Below, piece after piece: positions 1-6,375 of a stretch of 7,775 bases of DNA. Position 1 is the stretch's first letter. Each line of letters starts with the position of its first letter. The notes under the pieces are model-generated. The model did not search any database, was not told the origin of the DNA, and worked only from the letters and a program-made list of their open reading frames with translations. Made by a program: the position numbers and the translations under genes. Where the stretch lies: assembly GCA_015487455.1 (NCBI GenBank), contig WFPR01000060.1, positions 1 to 7,775 of the forward strand. The letters run 5' to 3'. The DNA comes from Candidatus Bipolaricaulota bacterium (GTDB lineage Bacteria; Bipolaricaulota; Bipolaricaulia; RBG-16-55-9).

Positions 1-180
1 CACGTCCCCGCAACCCTTGCAATCGCGATCTTCCGACCCCCCTCTCCATCGGCCTTTCGGACGAGGGCGATCGAGCCAACGGACAGGGAGCACAACGAAA
101 CGAAATAGAACGAACGAGAACGAAAACGAGAACAAACGAGACAAGGAAGAAGCAAGAGGAAAGAGGAAAGGAGACCCGAG
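1..180. other. Non-coding 5' region and purine-rich leader of the copper operon
   Basis: No convincing gene is visible. All three + frames stay open for long stretches, but this is explained by the near absence of T, and none shows protein-like composition. The left part (1-85) is mixed GC-rich sequence. From about 86 to 180 the sequence becomes A/G/C only, with loose repetition of an ACGA-type unit; after T106 there is no T until the ATG. No clear -35/-10 pair was found, so the operon promoter may lie in 1-70 in an unrecognised form or left of the window. The region ends in a good ribosome-binding site. Confidence 0.6.
167..173 (+). promoter_or_regulatory. Shine-Dalgarno site of the propeller-rhodanese gene
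   Basis: AAAGGAG lies 7 nt before the ATG at 181. It is a strong match to the anti-SD and supports this start. It sits inside an unstructured, T-free purine tract, which should leave the site accessible. Confidence 0.8.
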
Positions 181-1623
181 ATGAACACGAAGGTGCTGAT
201 CGTCGTCGCAGCGGTGCTGGCGTTGGGCCTGTTGTGGCTGATGACGCAGGGACAGATGGCGAGGGGGCCGAAGCCCGGCCCCGGTCCCGACATGATGATG
301 GGGATGGGCCAGGAGGAGGCGGTGGCCGGGGCCCAGGGCGGGCTCAACCGGCTCGCCTTCGTGGACCCGGCGACGGGCGAGAGGTTCACGGTGGAGGTCG
401 GCCCGGCCACCCACGGGGTCGGGGTGCTCCCCGACGGCTCCAAGGCGTACGCCACCAGCTTCGGCGCCGAGGAGATCGCCGTCGTGGACCTGACCCAGCG
501 CCGGGTGGCGAAGACGATCCCCATCGGCGCCAAGTCCCACCACGTCGAGATCAGCCCCGACGGGCGCTGGGCGTACGTCACGGCCGCCAACGACACCGTG
601 GCCGTGATCGACACCCGGACGGACGCCCTGGCCGCCTCGATTCCCGTAAAGCCCGCGCCGATGTACACCGTCTTCTCGCCCGACGGGCGCTTCGCGTACG
701 TCACGAGCATGAAGGCCGGCGTGGTGAGCGTCATCGACGTCGCCGCGCAGCGGGTCGTGAGCGAGATCCCCGTGGGCCAGGGGCCGGATCACGCGGCGCT
801 CACCCCCGACGGGCGCCTGCTGTACGTCACGAACCGCAACGAGGGGACCGTCAGCGTCGTGGACACGGGGCAGGGGAGCGCCATCGCGACGATCCCCGTG
901 GGGAAGGGGCCGCACGGCGTGGCCGTCGTCGAGCGCGGCGGGCAGCTGCTCGTCTTCGTGGGCAACCGCGGCGAGACGACGATCTCCGTCATCGACGTGG
1001 CCACCCAGCAAGTGATCGAGACGTGGGATCTGGGAGTGAGCCCCGAGCACCTCACCCCCTCGCCCGATCGCAAGACGCTCTACATCGGGAGCATCCCCGC
1101 CAAGAAGCTCTTCGTCTACGACGTGGAGCGGGGGGAGATCGTGAACGCGATCGACGTCGAGGGGGAGATCCACCAGATCGTCGTCGTGCCCCCGCGCCGC
1201 CAGGCCCGCGGGGAGCCCGAGCAGGGGATGGGGATGGGCATGCCCATGCCCATGGCCACGGAGGAGGTCGAGTACGAGCTCGTCGAGGTCGACGGCGGCA
1301 GCTACCGCAACATCGACGCCCCCACCCTCTGGCGGATGCTCCAGCAGAAAGACTTTCTGCTCATTAACGTCCACATCCCCTACGCGGGCGAGCTGCCCGA
1401 GACCGATCTCTTCATCCCCTACAACGCCATCGAGGAGAACCTCGACCAGCTCCCTCAAGATAAGGATGCCAAGATCGTGGTCTACTGCCGCAGCGGGCCG
1501 ATGAGCGCCCAGGCCGCCGAGACGCTGGTGAAGCTGGGCTACACGAACGTCTGGAACCTCAAGCAGGGGATGCGCGAGTGGAAGGAAGCCGGGTTCCCGC
1601 TGCTGAGCAAGCCCAAGGAGTAG
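181..1623 (+). CDS. Membrane-anchored YVTN beta-propeller / rhodanese fusion protein
   Basis: Extracytoplasmic two-domain protein of 480 aa, function not established. Seen in the sequence: a hydrophobic signal anchor at about residues 5-22 with no obvious cleavage site; a Met-rich patch at 38-42; then about six beta-propeller blades (55-335) of the YVTN/NHL-like type, with recurring SPDGR..AYVT and VSVIDV..Q.V...I.VG elements. A Met-Gly/Met-Pro linker (350-358) leads to a C-terminal rhodanese domain (about 375-478). The rhodanese has Cys436 in a CRSGPMS loop and the usual GMREW..AGFP ending, so persulfide transfer is plausible. The usual DVR of the first half is NVH here, and the loop has Met where Arg is common. 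It is the first gene of a unit with a methyltransferase and a CopB ATPase, so a role in copper or thiol stress is inferred. The Met patches resemble Cu(I)-binding tails. The fold assignment is firm; the cellular role is open. Confidence 0.85.
   Translation: MNTKVLIVVAAVLALGLLWLMTQGQMARGPKPGPGPDMMMGMGQEEAVAGAQGGLNRLAFVDPATGERFTVEVGPATHGVGVLPDGSKAYATSFGAEEIAVVDLTQRRVAKTIPIGAKSHHVEISPDGRWAYVTAANDTVAVIDTRTDALAASIPVKPAPMYTVFSPDGRFAYVTSMKAGVVSVIDVAAQRVVSEIPVGQGPDHAALTPDGRLLYVTNRNEGTVSVVDTGQGSAIATIPVGKGPHGVAVVERGGQLLVFVGNRGETTISVIDVATQQVIETWDLGVSPEHLTPSPDRKTLYIGSIPAKKLFVYDVERGEIVNAIDVEGEIHQIVVVPPRRQARGEPEQGMGMGMPMPMATEEVEYELVEVDGGSYRNIDAPTLWRMLQQKDFLLINVHIPYAGELPETDLFIPYNAIEENLDQLPQDKDAKIVVYCRSGPMSAQAAETLVKLGYTNVWNLKQGMREWKEAGFPLLSKPKE
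1228..1253. repeat. Near-perfect 26-bp palindrome in the Met-rich linker
   Basis: The arms 1228-1240 and 1241-1253 are reverse complements at 12 of 13 positions (G1233/G1248 is the mismatch), with a perfect 14-bp core ATGGGCATGCCCAT at 1234-1247. It arises because (Met-Gly)n followed by (Met-Pro)n is encoded as ATGGG(C/G) units followed by ATGCCC units. It lies exactly at the linker between propeller and rhodanese. It could be only a by-product of the peptide sequence. Confidence 0.8.
1615..1620 (+). promoter_or_regulatory. Shine-Dalgarno site of the methyltransferase gene, inside the preceding gene
   Basis: AAGGAG forms the last two sense codons (Lys-Glu) of the propeller-rhodanese gene and lies 10 nt before the ATG at 1631. 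A second ATG at 1637 would be 16 nt away, too far, so 1631 is preferred. The overlap indicates translational coupling. Confidence 0.65.
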
Positions 1624-1630
1624 CGCGGCC

Positions 1631-2407
1631 ATGATCATGGGCGGATCGAAGCGGGTCCGGGCCGAACCCCGGACGCCGAAGGCGGACGAGATCCCCATCG
1701 ACGTGGAAGCGACGGGGGTCACGCGGGCGCGCTACGACCGCGTGGCCCCCCTTTATGATTTCTACGAGGGCCTGATGGAGGCCCTCTTCTTCCGCTCCTG
1801 GCGGAGGCTCGTCTGGGAGGTCGTGAAGGAGCACCTGCGGCGGCTTGCCCCCGCCGAGGGCGTCGTGAAGCCCCGGCTGCTGGAGGTCGGCGTGGGCACG
1901 GGGAAGAACCTTCCGCACTACCCCGAGAGCGTCGAGGCCGTGGCCATCGACATCAGCGAGAAGATGCTCGAGCGCGCCCGCAAGCGGGCTCAAAAACTCA
2001 AAAAGCCCGTGGCGCTGCTCCCGATGGACGCCCAGGCCCTCGCGTTCCCCGACGAGGCGTTCGACGCCGTCGTGGCCACGTTCGTGTTCTGCTCCGTGCC
2101 CGACCCCGTGTTGGGGCTCCGCGAAATCAACCGAGTGCTCAAGCCCCACGGGCGGGCCGTTTTGCTGGAGCACATGCGCCCGCGCTCCGAGCGCTTGGGG
2201 AAGATCTTTGATCTCTTCAACCCCATCGCGGTGCGGCTTACGGGCGCCAACATCAACCGGCGCACCGCCGAGAACGTCCAAAAGGCGGGCCTGGAGATCG
2301 AAAGCGTTCGGGATCTCTCGGCCCAGGGGATCGTGAAGTTGATCGTGGCCCGCAAGGGGCCCGACGAAGGGGCAAGCGACAAGGAGGCCGAGCATGAGCG
2401 CTCATAA
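1631..2407 (+). CDS. Class I SAM-dependent methyltransferase (UbiE/METTL7-like)
   Basis: Cytoplasmic or membrane-associated methyltransferase of 258 aa; substrate unknown. The Rossmann SAM-binding motif I, LLEVGVGTGK, is at 83-92, the acidic ribose-contact residue is Asp107, motif II includes Asp133, and FCSVPDP at 153-159 begins the later core, followed by LREINRVLKPHGRAVLLEH. The C-terminal part, with NINRRTAENVQKAGL, resembles phospholipid N-methyltransferases and the METTL7 thiol methyltransferase group more than true ubiquinone or menaquinone enzymes; this is family-level recognition by eye. An N-terminal extension (1-30) is charged and unlikely to be a signal. It starts 7 nt after the propeller-rhodanese stop, and its last 14 nt overlap the ATPase gene. 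Location next to a sulfurtransferase domain and a copper pump suggests thiol, lipid or quinone methylation during metal stress, which is inference. Confidence 0.85.
   Translation: MIMGGSKRVRAEPRTPKADEIPIDVEATGVTRARYDRVAPLYDFYEGLMEALFFRSWRRLVWEVVKEHLRRLAPAEGVVKPRLLEVGVGTGKNLPHYPESVEAVAIDISEKMLERARKRAQKLKKPVALLPMDAQALAFPDEAFDAVVATFVFCSVPDPVLGLREINRVLKPHGRAVLLEHMRPRSERLGKIFDLFNPIAVRLTGANINRRTAENVQKAGLEIESVRDLSAQGIVKLIVARKGPDEGASDKEAEHERS
2381..2387 (+). promoter_or_regulatory. Shine-Dalgarno site of the CopB ATPase gene
   Basis: AAGGAGG, 6 nt before the ATG at 2394 and lying within the 3' end of the methyltransferase gene. It fixes the start that includes the His-rich tail; the next in-frame Met (residue 61) would remove that tail and has no comparable site. 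Confidence 0.8.
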
Positions 2408-4562
2408 GCACGAGCACGAGCATGAGCATGAACACGAACACGAGCACGGGCGCGCCCACGGGGAGCGCCCGGGGGAGCACGCCCAGCACGGCGCCCACGG
2501 CGCCCACGAAGGCCACAAGGGGCACGAAGGGCACGGGGGGCACGCCGGCCACGCCCACCACGACCACGCCCGGATGGTGGAGGACTTCAAGCGGCGGTTC
2601 TTCGTCTCCACGGCGCTGACGATCCCCATTCTGCTGCTCTCGCCGCTGATCCAGCGGGTCTTCGGCTTCACCCTCGAGTTCCCGGGGCGGCCGTGGGTGC
2701 TGTGGGCGCTCTCGTCGGCCGTCTACGCCTACGGCGGCTGGCCCTTCCTCAAGGGGCTGGTCGAGGAGCTGCGGGGCCGCCGCCCCGGGATGATGACCCT
2801 CATCGCGCTGGCGATCTCCGTGGCCTACGGCTACTCCTCCGCGGTGGTGTTCGGGCTCCCCGGCAAGGTCTTCTTCTGGGAGCTGGCCACCCTGATCGAC
2901 GTGATGCTCCTGGGCCACTGGATCGAGATGCGCTCGGTGCTCGGGGCCTCCCGCGCCCTCGAGGAGCTGGTGAAGCTCCTGCCCGCCGAGGCCCATGTGA
3001 TCAAGCCCGACGGCACGATCGTGGACGTCCCCGTCTCGGAGCTTCGGGCGGGGGATCGGGTGCTGATCCGCCCCGGCGAGAAGGTCCCCACGGACGGGGT
3101 GGTCGTCGAGGGGGAGTCGAGCGTCAACGAGGCGATGCTCACCGGGGAGTCGGCCCCCGTCCCCAAGCGCCCCGGCGACGAGGTGATCGGCGGCTCGATC
3201 AACGGCGAGGGCGCCCTCACGATCGAGGTCCAGCGGGTCGGCGAGGAGACGTATCTGGCGCAGGTCATCGAGCTGGTGCGCCGGGCGCAGGAGACCCGCT
3301 CCCGCACCCAGGACTTGGCGAATCGAGCGGCGTTTTGGCTCACGCTCGTCGCGCTCGGGGGCGGGGGCGCGACCCTGGGGGTGTGGCTCGCCTTGGGCAA
3401 AGATTTCGCCTTCGCGCTGGAGCGGACCGTCACGGTGATGGTGATCGCCTGCCCGCACGCGCTGGGGCTGGCCGTCCCCCTGGTGGTGGCCGTCTCGACG
3501 TCGCTGTCGGCCCGCAACGGGCTGCTCATCCGGGATCGGGCGGCCTTCGAGCGCGCCAAGGACCTGCAGGCCGTCGTCTTCGACAAGACCGGCACCCTCA
3601 CGGAGGGGCGCTTCGGGGTGACGGACGTGGTGCCCCTAAATGAGCGGCCCGAGCGCGAGGTGCTGGGGGTCGCGGCGGCGCTGGAGCGGGCCTCGGAGCA
3701 CCCGATCGCCCGCGGCATCCGCGAGGCGGCCGAGCGCCAGGGGCTCTCGCCCGACGCCGTCGAGGACTTCCGGGCCATCCCCGGCAAGGGCGTCGAGGGG
3801 CGGCTAAACGGGCGGCTCTACCGGGTGGTGAGCCCCGGCTACCTGCGCGAGAGGGGGCTTTCCGAGGCCGTCGAGCACCCCAGGGTGCGGGAGCTGGCCG
3901 CCCAGGGCAAGACGGTCGTCTTCGTTCTGGAAGCGCCCGAACAGAAGCAGGGCCAGCGGGAGGAGCGGGTGCTGGGGGCGATCGCGCTGGCGGACGTCAT
4001 CCGCCCGGAGTCGCGGGAGGCGGTGGCGCAGCTCAAGGCGATGGGGCTCAAGGTGATGATGCTCACGGGCGACAGCCGTCGGGTGGCGGAGTGGGTGGCC
4101 CGGGAGCTGGGGCTCGACGAGGTCTTCGCCGAGGTGCTGCCCCACGAGAAGGCGCAGAAGATCGAGGAGGTGCAGCGGCAGGGGCTGGCGGTCGCGATGG
4201 TGGGCGACGGGGTGAACGACGCCCCGGCGCTGGTGCAGGCCGACGTGGGGATCGCGATCGGAGCCGGGACGGACGTGGCGGTGGAGGCCGCGGACATCGT
4301 CCTGGTGCGCAACGATCCGCGGGACGTGGTGGCCATTCTCGACCTGGCGCGGGCGACCTACCGCAAGATGGTGGAGAACCTGCTGTGGGCCACGGGCTAC
4401 AACGCGGTGGCGATCCCGCTGGCGGCCGGGGTGCTGTACAGCTGGGGGGTGCTCCTCTCCCCGGCGGCGGGGGCGATGCTGATGTCGCTCTCGACGGTGA
4501 TCGTGGCGCTCAACGCCCAGCGGCTGCGGGCGGGGGCGGCGCGATCCCCCCATCCCCGATGA
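2394..4562 (+). CDS. copB: CopB-type (P1B-3) heavy-metal-transporting P-type ATPase
   Basis: Inner-membrane ATP-driven exporter of copper and possibly silver, 722 aa, normal length for CopB. Residues 4-58 hold 21 histidines and no classical CxxC metal-binding domain. About eight membrane helices follow: roughly 70-90, 100-120, 130-150, 160-180, 315-335, 345-370, 660-682 and 686-708. Diagnostic motifs: TGES 250-253 (actuator), the membrane CPH at 353-355, the phosphorylated Asp397 in DKTGTLT, the HP dipeptide at 436-437, MLTGDS, and GDGVNDAP at 604-611. The last two helices carry GYNAVAIP near residue 670 and MSLST at 697-701, typical of this family. CPH rather than CPC marks the P1B-3 group, for which Cu(II), Cu(I) and Ag(I) have all been reported, so the metal's redox state cannot be fixed here. 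It overlaps the methyltransferase gene by 14 nt and precedes a multicopper oxidase, a classic copper-resistance setting. Confidence 0.95.
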   Translation: MSAHKHEHEHEHEHEHEHGRAHGERPGEHAQHGAHGAHEGHKGHEGHGGHAGHAHHDHARMVEDFKRRFFVSTALTIPILLLSPLIQRVFGFTLEFPGRPWVLWALSSAVYAYGGWPFLKGLVEELRGRRPGMMTLIALAISVAYGYSSAVVFGLPGKVFFWELATLIDVMLLGHWIEMRSVLGASRALEELVKLLPAEAHVIKPDGTIVDVPVSELRAGDRVLIRPGEKVPTDGVVVEGESSVNEAMLTGESAPVPKRPGDEVIGGSINGEGALTIEVQRVGEETYLAQVIELVRRAQETRSRTQDLANRAAFWLTLVALGGGGATLGVWLALGKDFAFALERTVTVMVIACPHALGLAVPLVVAVSTSLSARNGLLIRDRAAFERAKDLQAVVFDKTGTLTEGRFGVTDVVPLNERPEREVLGVAAALERASEHPIARGIREAAERQGLSPDAVEDFRAIPGKGVEGRLNGRLYRVVSPGYLRERGLSEAVEHPRVRELAAQGKTVVFVLEAPEQKQGQREERVLGAIALADVIRPESREAVAQLKAMGLKVMMLTGDSRRVAEWVARELGLDEVFAEVLPHEKAQKIEEVQRQGLAVAMVGDGVNDAPALVQADVGIAIGAGTDVAVEAADIVLVRNDPRDVVAILDLARATYRKMVENLLWATGYNAVAIPLAAGVLYSWGVLLSPAAGAMLMSLSTVIVALNAQRLRAGAARSPHPR
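2409..2447 (+). repeat. Six tandem CAYGAR hexamers encoding a His-Glu run
   Basis: Six His-Glu dipeptide codon pairs and a final His (residues 6-18). The His codons mix CAC and CAT and the Glu codons mix GAG and GAA, so the copies differ at silent sites. That favours retention at protein level over very recent slippage. Confidence 0.85.
2478..2561 (+). repeat. 9-bp-period tandem array encoding His at every third residue
   Basis: His codons, all CAC, fall at residues 29, 32, 35, 38, 41, 44, 47, 50, 53 and 56, an unbroken period of three. The residues between are mostly Gly, Ala, Glu or Lys. It follows directly on the period-two His-Glu run and completes the metal-binding tail. Confidence 0.85.
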
Positions 4563-4583
4563 GCCCACGGCGTCGCCTCGGGC
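4563..4583 (+). terminator. Possible weak hairpin after the ATPase gene
   Basis: GCCC (4563-4566) pairs with GGGC (4580-4583) around an inner GGC/GCC stem with a GTC loop, separated by a 2x2 mismatch. No T-run follows. It may be an attenuator, part of read-through into the oxidase gene, or chance in GC-rich DNA. Confidence 0.2.
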
Positions 4584-4587
4584 GCGC

Positions 4588-4629
4588 CTTCACAGTCTTC
4601 ACAATTTCTTCACATGCGTTGGGTATACT
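4588..4629 (+). promoter_or_regulatory. Promoter of the multicopper oxidase with three CTTCACA activator repeats
   Basis: Three exact CTTCACA direct repeats stand at 4588-4594, 4597-4603 and 4608-4614. The last two are separated by the AT-rich 4-mer ATTT, giving an 11-bp period, the layout of OmpR/PhoB-family response-regulator boxes. A -10 box TATACT lies at 4624-4629, 9 nt after the last repeat; the -35 zone is occupied by the repeats, as expected for an activator-dependent promoter. This is the only AT-rich island in the locus. A two-component metal sensor of the CopR/CusR type is a candidate regulator, but none is encoded in this window. Confidence 0.6.
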
Positions 4630-4638
4630 TGGGTTGCT

Positions 4639-6366
4639 ATGGCGAACCTGACGAACGAGAAGACGGTGCGGATTCAACCCGAGGCCGACGGTGACGGGAA
4701 CGCGACCCCCGGGCTGACGCGGCGGGCGCTGCTGCGCTACGGGGTGATGGGGGCGGCGCTCGCGGCCACGGGCGGCCTGGGCGCCCTGCTCCAGGGGTGC
4801 ACCCTCCAGGGCCAAGGCCGGGCGGCCGGCGTCGTCCGCGCCCTCCAGGAGACGTTCCAGCCCGACGTTGAGCTGCTCCTGCGGGCGCGGCCGGATCGGC
4901 TGCAGCTGCGCCCGGCGGGGCCGCCGACCCGCGTCTGGCGCTACGAGGCCGAGCTGCTCCAGGGGCCCTCCGACGCCCTGGAGGCCCTGCCGGACACGTA
5001 TCTGGGGCCCATCCTGAGGCTGCGCCGGGGGCAGCGGGTCCGGGTGCGCTTTCAAAACGAGATCCCCGAGGAGACGATCGTCCACTGGCACGGGCTCCAC
5101 GTCCCGGCCGTCATGGACGGCCACCCCCGCTTCGCCTTCGGCCCCGGCGGCGAGTTCGTCTACGAGTTTGAGGTTTTAGATCGCGCGGGGACGTACTGGT
5201 TCCACCCGCACCCCCACCGCCGGACCGGCCCCCAAGTCTACATGGGGCTGGCCGGGCTCCTCCTGGTGAGCGACCCCCAGGAGGAGGCGCTGGGGCTGCC
5301 CTCCGGCGAGTTCGACGTCCCCTTGGTGCTCCAAGACCGCACCCTGGACGCGGGCAACCAACTCGTCTACGGCCACGGCCCCGGGATGGGCGGCATGATG
5401 GGCGGCGGGATGATGGGCAACATGCAGGGCTTCCTGGGCGAGGAGATCTGGGTGAACGGGCGGCCCGACTTCGAGCTTCGGGTGGCCCGCCACCCCTACC
5501 GCCTGCGGGTGCTCAACGGCTCGAACTCCCGGATCTACAAGCTCGCCTGGGGGGATGGGCGGCCGCTCACGGTGATCGGGACGGACGGCGGGCTGCTCCC
5601 CGCGCCCGTCTCGAGGCCCTACGTGGTGCTCGGCCCCGGCGAGCGCGTCGAGCTGTGGGCCGACTTCCGGGACGACCCCGTCGGGACGGAGCGGGAGCTG
5701 GTCAGCCTCCCCTTCGAGGGCGGAATGGGCATGATGGGCGGCGGCATGATGGGCGGGGGCCCGACGGCCCTGCCGAACGGGGCCTTCTTCCGCGTGCTGC
5801 GGGTGGTCGTCGAGCGGGAGGCGCCCCCGGGCCCGATGCCCGAGCTGCCGCTCTCGCTCTCGGCGCCGGAGCGGCCCTCCCCCGGGGAGGCGGTCAACGC
5901 GGGGGCGCCCCGCCGCTTTGCGCTGGGGATGACCCCGATGCTCGGCTGGACGATCAACGGCCGCCTCTTCGAGATGGAGGGCGTCGCCCCGGACGAGGTC
6001 GTCCGCCTGGGGACGACGGAGCTGTGGGAGTTCGACAACGCCGGGGGCCCGGGCGGCGGGATGATGGGCGGGCGGATGGGCCAGATGGGCTCGATGATGG
6101 CGATGCCCCACCCGATGCACGTCCACGGGCTGCAGTTCGCCGTCGTGGGGCGCGAGCTGGCCGACCCCGCCTGGGGCGCGGCCTGGGAGAGCGTCCGCCA
6201 GGGCTTCGTCGACGAGGGGCTCAAGGACACGGTGCTGGTGATGCCGGGCACCCGCGCCCGCGTTGCGCTGCGCTTCGAGGACTTCGAGGGGCTGTTCCTC
6301 TACCACTGCCACAACCTCGAGCACGAGGACATGGGCATGATGCGCAACTACCTCGTGCGGGCTTGA
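4639..6366 (+). CDS. Tat-exported multicopper oxidase with Met-rich loops (CueO/CopA-like)
   Basis: Extracytoplasmic three-domain copper oxidase of 575 aa, probably oxidising Cu(I) to Cu(II) using O2; laccase activity on phenols is possible. The twin-arginine signal is at 27-33 (TRRALLR), followed by a hydrophobic stretch; LQGC with Cys54 could be a lipobox, although Gln at -2 is unusual. Copper-ligand motifs: HWHGLH 149-154, HPHPH 189-193, HPMHVHG 491-497, and HCHNLEHEDMGM 556-567 containing the type 1 ligands Cys557, His562 and axial Met567. All expected trinuclear-centre histidines appear present. Met-rich segments are at 250-262, 363-371 and 475-489, the last directly before a ligand motif, as expected for cuprous oxidases. 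No Shine-Dalgarno site precedes the ATG, and the -10 box ends only 9 nt upstream, so translation is probably leaderless. It follows the CopB ATPase by 76 nt and converges with the kelch gene. Confidence 0.93.
   Translation: MANLTNEKTVRIQPEADGDGNATPGLTRRALLRYGVMGAALAATGGLGALLQGCTLQGQGRAAGVVRALQETFQPDVELLLRARPDRLQLRPAGPPTRVWRYEAELLQGPSDALEALPDTYLGPILRLRRGQRVRVRFQNEIPEETIVHWHGLHVPAVMDGHPRFAFGPGGEFVYEFEVLDRAGTYWFHPHPHRRTGPQVYMGLAGLLLVSDPQEEALGLPSGEFDVPLVLQDRTLDAGNQLVYGHGPGMGGMMGGGMMGNMQGFLGEEIWVNGRPDFELRVARHPYRLRVLNGSNSRIYKLAWGDGRPLTVIGTDGGLLPAPVSRPYVVLGPGERVELWADFRDDPVGTERELVSLPFEGGMGMMGGGMMGGGPTALPNGAFFRVLRVVVEREAPPGPMPELPLSLSAPERPSPGEAVNAGAPRRFALGMTPMLGWTINGRLFEMEGVAPDEVVRLGTTELWEFDNAGGPGGGMMGGRMGQMGSMMAMPHPMHVHGLQFAVVGRELADPAWGAAWESVRQGFVDEGLKDTVLVMPGTRARVALRFEDFEGLFLYHCHNLEHEDMGMMRNYLVRA
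5395..5418 (+). repeat. 24-bp direct repeat, copy 1 (Met-rich loop 1)
   Basis: Codes for Met-Met-Gly-Gly-Gly-Met-Met-Gly. It matches the copy at 5731-5754 in 23 of 24 bases. Both copies are in the same frame of the oxidase gene. Confidence 0.8.
5731..5754 (+). repeat. 24-bp direct repeat, copy 2 (Met-rich loop 2)
   Basis: Differs from the copy at 5395-5418 only at its 15th base (C for G, silent for Gly). A partial relative, ATGATGGGCGG, begins at 6061 in the third loop. Confidence 0.8.
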
Positions 6367-6375
6367 GGAGTTTGA

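Noticed and set aside
1..108. Possible 3' end of an upstream gene (frame 1 open to a TAG at 106)
   Set aside because: All three + frames are open across much of the region because T is scarce; the peptide shows no family features and a real upstream gene cannot be supported.
2409..2561. Tandem units mistaken for a CRISPR-like or satellite array
   Set aside because: The periods are 6 and 9 bp, in frame, with silent codon changes; this is a His-rich coding repeat without spacers.
2253..3458. 401-codon - strand frame opposite the ATPase gene
   Set aside because: Antisense shadow of the P-type ATPase and the His-rich repeat; no motif of its own.
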